A DNA stretch of 10,521 nt, from contig RPRC01000208.1 of the NCBI GenBank assembly GCA_003857395.1, positions 1 through 10,521 on the forward strand, given 5' to 3'. The notes beneath the pieces were generated by a model, which had not been told where the DNA came from, did no database searches, and saw only the letters and a list, made by a program, of their open reading frames with translations. The stretch comes from Geobacter sp. (GTDB lineage: Bacteria > Desulfobacterota > Desulfuromonadia > Geobacterales > Geobacteraceae). Shown here in pieces: positions 6,253 to 10,521 of this stretch (within the stretch, counting starts at the first letter, position 1; each line of letters starts with the position of its first letter). The translations under genes and the position numbers were made by a program.

Positions 6253-7140
6253 TTATTCCCCCTGCCGGAGGTGATCGACCAGAAGTTTCGCGGCAGCAGG
6301 CAGAGCGTCGAAAGAGCGGACACAAATTTTCAAATCACGTGTCGCCCATGGTTCCCGCAACTGAACGGGGCGAATACGCAGGCCTTTGAAATAGGGCTTG
6401 GCGGCGCCCCTCGGCACAATCCCGATACCGAGCCCCGCCTCCACCATCAGGCATAAGGCATCGAAACTGTTCACGTGAAGCCGCAGCTTCGGGGTTCTGC
6501 CGAGATCGTTTGCCGCCCGCACTATCTGGTTGTTCAGTGCACTGCCAACCGGCAGTCCGACATAATCGAAATCCAGGGTCTCCCGGAATGACACCGACTT
6601 GTTGTGCGCCAGAATGTGGTCCTTGGGCGTAATCACAACCAGCTGATCCGAATGGTACGGAAGATACTCGAGATCCTCCCGGCATGATCCCGTCGTGATG
6701 ACACCCACATCAGCAGCACCCTCGGCCACCGCCTTCATGATCGATTCACTGATATTCCCTTCCAGACGGACCTGCACCTCGGGATGTGCATTCAGGAAGG
6801 ATTTGAGCTCGTTCGGCAGGAACTGGTTGATAGCGGAGATATTTGCCCACAACCTGATACGACCGCGTACCCCGCTGGAATACTCCTGCATCTGCAGGAA
6901 GATGTCCGTCAGGTCATGCAGGACGCCCCGCGCAAGATTGAGCAAGGCCACTCCCGCCATTGTCGGCACAACCCCCTTGTTGGTCCGCCTGAGCAATTGT
7001 GTATCGAGCATGGTCTCCAGATCGCTGATACGTTTACTCACGGCAGAGGCGGAGATATGTTCCCGTTCCGCGGCAGCGGCGATGGTACCCTCTTCCACAA
7101 TGGTGACGAAAAGCTTGAGCGATAGCGGATCAACGATCAT
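6253..7140 (-). CDS. LysR-family transcriptional regulator
   Basis: DNA-binding regulator of 295 aa, typical for the family. The N-terminal winged helix-turn-helix is residues about 4-63: LSLKLFVTIVEEGTIAAAAE, then ISASAVSKRISDLETML and LRRTNKGVVPTMAG. Residues about 90-290 form the periplasmic-binding-protein-like effector domain (GRIRLWANISAINQFLP through GLGIGIVPRGAA). ATG 7140 has AAGGGGA at a short distance upstream. The gene lies upstream of leuB on the same strand with a 247-bp gap. LysR proteins often regulate an adjacent gene, so leuB or another leucine gene is a reasonable target, but most LysR regulators are divergent from their target and this one is not. The effector cannot be predicted from sequence alone. 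Confidence 0.93.
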   Translation of the reverse strand: MIVDPLSLKLFVTIVEEGTIAAAAEREHISASAVSKRISDLETMLDTQLLRRTNKGVVPTMAGVALLNLARGVLHDLTDIFLQMQEYSSGVRGRIRLWANISAINQFLPNELKSFLNAHPEVQVRLEGNISESIMKAVAEGAADVGVITTGSCREDLEYLPYHSDQLVVITPKDHILAHNKSVSFRETLDFDYVGLPVGSALNNQIVRAANDLGRTPKLRLHVNSFDALCLMVEAGLGIGIVPRGAAKPYFKGLRIRPVQLREPWATRDLKICVRSFDALPAAAKLLVDHLRQGE

Positions 7141-7222
7141 CGAATCCCCTTACCAGAGGCAGCCCCTTCAACCTGTTGTCAAACTCTGGCTGGCTGCGGA
7201 AGTTTTTGATCAATCAAGCGTT

Positions 7223-7319
7223 AATCCCCCCTTGACAGGGGGGAAGCCTTGAAGTCTCCCCTGTCAAAGGGAGGTTTGGAGGGGTTGTCTGCGAAAAAAC
7301 AGCTGTTACAGGCTCCGAG
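7223..7319 (+). repeat. 97-bp direct repeat, copy 1
   Basis: Runs from aatcccccc to ggctccgag and matches 7436-7532 at 95 of 97 positions (differences in gccttgaag/gcctttaag and gtcaaaggg/gtcaagggg). The first half folds on itself: arm 7225-7244 pairs with 7255-7274 at about 16 of 20 positions around a 10-base loop. Flanks of the two copies do not match, so the ends are sharp. The GC-rich palindrome with short flanks resembles a dispersed extragenic repeat or a non-autonomous mobile element; no terminal transposase gene is present. Confidence 0.9.
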
Positions 7320-7433
7320 TATCAGCAGGATGTCGTCACAAGGTATTTTCCTGCATAATAATACGTCTCTCAACGAGTATATACAAACAAAAACAGGCGC
7401 CTAGCACCATGTAACACCGAAAATCAACCCCCC

Positions 7434-7622
7434 TCAATCCCCCCTTGACAGGGGGGAAGCCTTTAAGTCTCCCCTGTCAAGGGGAGGTTTGGAGGGGTTG
7501 TCTGCGAAAAAACAGCTGTTACAGGCTCCGAGCTTGACGGGACAACCTATGGTTTTAATTGGCTCTCCATAGTGAACACACGAAGAATATTTTTGACATT
7601 CTTCAAACGTCAACTCCTGCAA
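7434..7622 (-). pseudogene. Small Cys-rich reading frame ending in the 97-bp repeat, uncertain gene or remnant
   Basis: A 62-codon frame from a TTG at 7622 with five Cys in about 29 residues: EEC-QKYSSC, then TIGC, KLGAC and NSC (positions 9, 15, 27, 34, 37), a spacing compatible with metal binding. From about KLGAC onward the sequence is encoded by the repeat and ends in the low-information PSKPPLDRGD-type tail that palindromic repeats give when translated. There is no ATG, no good ribosome site, and the frame is closed by TAA shortly upstream. It may be the tail of a decayed gene into which the repeat inserted, or just a chance frame. I recognise no family. Confidence 0.25.
7436..7532 (+). 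repeat. 97-bp direct repeat, copy 2
   Basis: Second copy of 7223-7319, same orientation, 213 bp start to start, same length, two substitutions and no gaps. It carries the same internal palindrome. The left flank is C-rich (accccccctc) but unlike the left flank of copy 1. On the minus strand one reading frame stays open through both copies. Confidence 0.9.
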
Positions 7623-7718
7623 GGGCGCGTCAAAAATCTTTCTGGTTTACAGCAATTTCCAGGCCTACCTGAATAAGTTCTTGAATAATCACCAATTTTA
7701 AGTAAGTATTATGCCGTC

Positions 7719-7777
7719 AACTTCTTTGGCAATCATTAATCAACAGCAACAACATTGCTGTCCATGCCGAAGAAGTT
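7719..7777 (+). promoter_or_regulatory. Long stem-loop in the leader of the outer-membrane protein gene
   Basis: AACTTCTTTGGCA (7719-7731) pairs with TGCCGAAGAAGTT (7765-7777) with one G-T mismatch, enclosing a second perfect hairpin CAGCAA (7744-7749) / TTGCTG (7755-7760). It lies 58 bases before the start codon. A TATTAT at 7707-7712 could be a -10, placing the transcript start near the 5' arm. It may be an RNA stabiliser, a regulatory leader or a DNA cruciform; there is no T-run for termination. Confidence 0.5.
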
Positions 7778-7834
7778 TGAATTCACACCATGAATTGTGA
7801 TTATTGTAGTTAATTTTGGAGAGGAGGGAGGTTT

Positions 7835-9823
7835 ATGAAGACACCAGTTGTAGTGGCGTCATTTTTCCTTTTAGTAACCTGCACCGCAGCATTTTCCCAA
7901 GACAGCCAACCGGAGCAGACACCTGTTCCAGCCGAATGGGTCCGCGTTATTTCCCCTGCTGAAAACACCGAAATCATTGGCAAACGGCCTGAAATGAAGG
8001 TTGAATTCATGGGTCCGGTTTCTCGCAGCAACCTGCTCGTAACCCTTGACGGAATCGACGTAACGCAACTGGTGTCGGTGACGGACGGAGGGCTCGTCTA
8101 CCGGCCGGTCATTCCTCTGGCACCCGGACAGCACATCCTGGAACTGAAAGCGTTCGACATGAAAGGCGCCGAACTCGGCAAAACGGTGACCTTCAGCTCG
8201 CGCCAGACCACCGTCTTCGAAGAAGCCTCTTCGAACAATGATTTGTCGGTTATCTATTCACAGAAACTGGCAACCCACGATTCAACCACCCAGACAAATC
8301 CACCTCAACCGGGACAGCCACCGACAACAGTCTCGGGATTCAGCTCCAAGATTGAAAGCAATCTGAAAACGGACAACAAGGTCAAGAACGGTCCCTGGGA
8401 AATCGCGCTGAACGGCAATGCCCGCTATTTCGATCAGAATGCTCCATCTCCGAGCCCGCTCGATAAAGGAATTGACGTAGCCAACTGGCTGATGACCGGA
8501 ACCTATCAAAAAGATACCCTGCAAGTGAAGGCAAGCGTCGGAGATGTCACTGTGTACGAGACGTCGAATACCATCAGCCTCAACAGGAAAGGCGGGCTGT
8601 TTCAGCTTGTGTACGACATCCTCCAGTTCAGTTTTTTCAATCTGAGGACCCAACAGGGTATCGGCATCGACGGAGGGGCAGGCTTCGGCGGATCGACCGA
8701 AGACCATATCTTCGGCGGCTCCGCCGGGGTGAAACTGTTCGACAAAAGAATGGAATTCAAGACGATTTATCTCACCGGAGGAGGGTCGGACTCTTCAGCG
8801 GCAATCTCCTCCTCGATACCCGGCATAAAACGCGGCCAACTGCTCGGTTTTGTTCTCAACTCCGACTTTTTCGAAAACAAGATGAAGACAGAATTCGAAG
8901 CGGATTATTCCTGGTTTGACCCCGACTCTTCGGATGAAGTAGGCAAAAGCGGCGACAGTGCCTATCTGGCAAGGGTCAGCGGATTTCTCGGACCATACAA
9001 TTATGACGGAAAATACGAATATTTCGGAACGAATTTCGGAACCATCGGCAATCTCGGGACCTTGAGGGACAAGGAGGGAGTCAGCCTTTCTCAAGGTTTG
9101 AACTTAAGCGAACATAACTTTCTCGTCAATCTTTCCAGGGATAACGATAACGTGAGTGGAGACGACAGGTTTGCACAGGTCGTCAATTATGCAGGGGGTA
9201 TCAATTACTCCTGCACCATGATCCAGAACCTGCCGATAAGCCTGGGCTACCAGCGGACCCTGCAGGAGAGCCGACACGAGCCTGCCGGCATGCCGCAGGT
9301 CGACACCATGACCGACTCCGTTTCAGCCAATGTGAGTTATACCCTCGAAAAGCTGTTGCTGAGCCTTAATGCGCACTATACGGTGCTCAACGACAGAACG
9401 GCCGCCAATTTCGACAGCATTACCAGGACCATTTCTTTTTCCCCGTCCTATAACGTGCCCGCCCTGTCGGTATCGCCGATGTTCTCCTGGAACGCCACCA
9501 AGGCACCGACCGGTTCCTGGACCGATTCCTATACCGCCGGATTGAACCTGTTCGCTAAGTTTTTCAGTGATCAGCTAAGCTTTGACACGGGAAGCACGTA
9601 TACTTTGGTAAAAGCCGAGGACAATTCCGTCGATACCAGGCAGATCAATGTGACGGCAAACCTGTCATATGTCATGAAACAACTGTTCAAGGACAGTATT
9701 AATCCGGCCCTCACCCTGAGGAGCTCGTACGTCAACACGAAAGACAAGGTCAATCCGTTCGTTGACGGCAACTCTTTTGGATTGTTCCTCGTCTTGACCG
9801 TTGATGCGCCACTATACCTGTAG
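7835..9823 (+). CDS. Predicted outer-membrane beta-barrel protein with N-terminal Ig-like domain
   Basis: Exported protein of 662 aa whose precise function I do not recognise. Residues 1-21 are a signal peptide (Lys2, hydrophobic 5-20, likely cut after AFS before Gln22). A Pro/Gln/Glu-rich linker follows, then a bacterial Ig-like domain at about 36-125 (WVRVISPAENTEIIG through PLAPGQHILELKAFDMKG). The remainder is rich in alternating polar/hydrophobic strands, Gly, Ser, Asn and aromatics, with turns such as DPDSSDEVGKSGD and periodic strand pairs, as in large outer-membrane barrels. The C-terminus is VDAPLYL, without the usual final Phe. GGAGGT at 7827-7832 just before ATG 7835 is a very strong ribosome site. 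The downstream secreted gene starts 10 bases later, so the two form a probable operon and may act together at the cell surface. It could be a porin, a conduit scaffold or a secretion partner. Confidence 0.78.
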   Translation: MKTPVVVASFFLLVTCTAAFSQDSQPEQTPVPAEWVRVISPAENTEIIGKRPEMKVEFMGPVSRSNLLVTLDGIDVTQLVSVTDGGLVYRPVIPLAPGQHILELKAFDMKGAELGKTVTFSSRQTTVFEEASSNNDLSVIYSQKLATHDSTTQTNPPQPGQPPTTVSGFSSKIESNLKTDNKVKNGPWEIALNGNARYFDQNAPSPSPLDKGIDVANWLMTGTYQKDTLQVKASVGDVTVYETSNTISLNRKGGLFQLVYDILQFSFFNLRTQQGIGIDGGAGFGGSTEDHIFGGSAGVKLFDKRMEFKTIYLTGGGSDSSAAISSSIPGIKRGQLLGFVLNSDFFENKMKTEFEADYSWFDPDSSDEVGKSGDSAYLARVSGFLGPYNYDGKYEYFGTNFGTIGNLGTLRDKEGVSLSQGLNLSEHNFLVNLSRDNDNVSGDDRFAQVVNYAGGINYSCTMIQNLPISLGYQRTLQESRHEPAGMPQVDTMTDSVSANVSYTLEKLLLSLNAHYTVLNDRTAANFDSITRTISFSPSYNVPALSVSPMFSWNATKAPTGSWTDSYTAGLNLFAKFFSDQLSFDTGSTYTLVKAEDNSVDTRQINVTANLSYVMKQLFKDSINPALTLRSSYVNTKDKVNPFVDGNSFGLFLVLTVDAPLYL

Positions 9824-9833
9824 GAGGTCAGTT

Positions 9834-10521
9834 ATGCCGAAAAAAGCATTTTATATATTCCTTGTTGCCTTTGTCACCTTGTCAGCCTGCCGTAACGTGT
9901 ACGCCGCGGTCAGTGTCAGCCCCTCGTCCGTCTCCGTAGCGAGGGGACAAAACAGCTCCGTCAGCCTATTGTACCGGATACAAAGTGCGGTGGCCGGAAC
10001 GGTACCGGTGACCTCCCCGAGTGGAACTTTCGTCGGGCCTGACTCGATTGTCGGGACCAACCCGGTTCCTCTAACTGCCATGCTGACGGCAGGCAGCGGT
10101 ATGGCCGCGGAGACAGTCATCATACCGTCAGCCGTAATTGAACGGGTCCTGGACAGTGGAGCAACAAGCTTCATTTACCGCCGGAACTTTTCCGGCGATA
10201 TTGCTGACGTCCGGATTACTATCACCACTGACGCAGCCGCCGCTTTCGGCATCAAACGGATTGAGCTCTACTTCGACAACAGACGGGCCGAAATAACCAT
10301 CCCCAAACATTTCCCCAATCTCAAGGCATTCGTCGATATCCGCTACACGGGATCAGGTGTACTTGAAGGGTACTGGGAAGTGGACGGACGTGTCATTTCG
10401 CGGGTGCACCAAATGCTCACCTTCGGCTCCTCCGTAACCCTGCGGACACCGGAGATACCGGCGATGCCCACCTTCGATCCGGGCTCGCATATCGTCAGGT
10501 TCGTCATTACCAACCGGGGCA
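9834..10521 (+). CDS. Secreted beta-rich protein or lipoprotein of unknown function, 3' end missing
   Basis: Translated from ATG 9834 the frame stays open to the window end (229 codons). The N-terminus MPKKAFYIFLVAFVTLSAC is a signal sequence; LSAC (16-19) fits a lipobox with Cys19 as lipidated residue, while VYA (22-24) offers a signal peptidase I site, so either is possible. Residues about 25-75 resemble an Ig-like or cadherin-like repeat start (VSVSPSSVSVARGQNSSVSL). Later segments (GVLEGYWEVDGRVISRV and TFDPGSHIVRFVITNRG) look like a second beta-sandwich domain as found in surface or adhesion proteins. AGGAGGT at 9822-9828 follows directly after the upstream stop codon. Co-transcription with the barrel protein suggests a surface partner. 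No enzyme motif is visible. Confidence 0.8.
   Translation, partial: MPKKAFYIFLVAFVTLSACRNVYAAVSVSPSSVSVARGQNSSVSLLYRIQSAVAGTVPVTSPSGTFVGPDSIVGTNPVPLTAMLTAGSGMAAETVIIPSAVIERVLDSGATSFIYRRNFSGDIADVRITITTDAAAAFGIKRIELYFDNRRAEITIPKHFPNLKAFVDIRYTGSGVLEGYWEVDGRVISRVHQMLTFGSSVTLRTPEIPAMPTFDPGSHIVRFVITNRG

Larger units (their letters stand above)
7141..7834. other. 694-bp region without a convincing gene; repeats and leader structure
   Basis: This gap separates the minus-strand lysR from the plus-strand outer-membrane gene. It contains two 97-bp direct repeats with internal palindromes (7223-7319 and 7436-7532), a 116-bp unique spacer between them, a small Cys-rich minus-strand reading frame overlapping the second copy, and an AT-rich stretch from about 7560 ending in a structured leader. 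No tRNA, transposase or complete insertion sequence was seen. Confidence 0.7.

Noticed and set aside
7223..7532. CRISPR array
   Set aside because: Only two copies, 97 bp long with a 116-bp spacer, and no cas gene; dimensions do not fit a CRISPR.
7623..7834. Cyclic-di-GMP (GEMM) riboswitch before the outer-membrane gene
   Set aside because: Common in Geobacter-like bacteria, but the conserved acgcaaagcc-type core is absent.

Overview
The window looks like chromosomal DNA of a deltaproteobacterium of the Geobacter/Pelobacter type (Desulfuromonadales). This is inferred from gene content: a HyfB/HyfC/HyfE-type membrane module with a PTS-IIA regulator, which resembles the energy-converting hydrogenase-related (Ehr) complexes of Geobacter, next to leuB with its own LysR regulator and a secreted outer-membrane protein pair. 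No rRNA or other taxonomic marker is present, so the assignment is provisional.

Region 1 (1-4837) holds a respiratory membrane complex in two divergent halves. On the minus strand are a HyfC/NuoH-like subunit (429-1337) and, 4 bases after it, a HyfE-like subunit (1-424, cut by the window edge). On the plus strand are a helix-turn-helix/EIIA fusion protein (2151-2837) and a HyfB/NuoL-like antiporter subunit (2834-4837). Between the halves sits an RHH/MazF-type toxin-antitoxin pair (1552-1788 and 1781-2146). It is only 4 bases upstream of the EIIA gene and in the same orientation. All four plus-strand genes overlap or nearly touch, so they form one probable operon: antitoxin, toxin, EIIA regulator, antiporter. 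The AT-rich divergent intergenic region carries a 14-bp direct repeat on either side of the candidate promoters. The MazF-like toxin has Cys where the family normally has its catalytic Arg.

Region 2 (4838-7140) is the leucine block. leuB (4917-6005, minus) converges on the antiporter gene, with an 11-bp hairpin between them. Upstream of leuB, on the same strand, is a LysR-type regulator (6253-7140). The 247-bp lysR-leuB gap contains a perfect intrinsic terminator with a T7 tail that ends about 30 bases before the leuB start codon, plus two mutually exclusive hairpins and a sigma70-like promoter.

Region 3 (7141-7834) is about 690 bases with no convincing gene. It has two 97-bp direct repeats differing at 2 positions, each with an internal palindrome, a small Cys-rich reading frame ending inside the second repeat, and a structured leader before the next gene.

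Region 4 (7835-10521) encodes a predicted outer-membrane beta-barrel protein with an N-terminal Ig-like domain and, 10 bases downstream, a secreted all-beta protein or lipoprotein that runs off the window end. I do not recognise a specific function for either.
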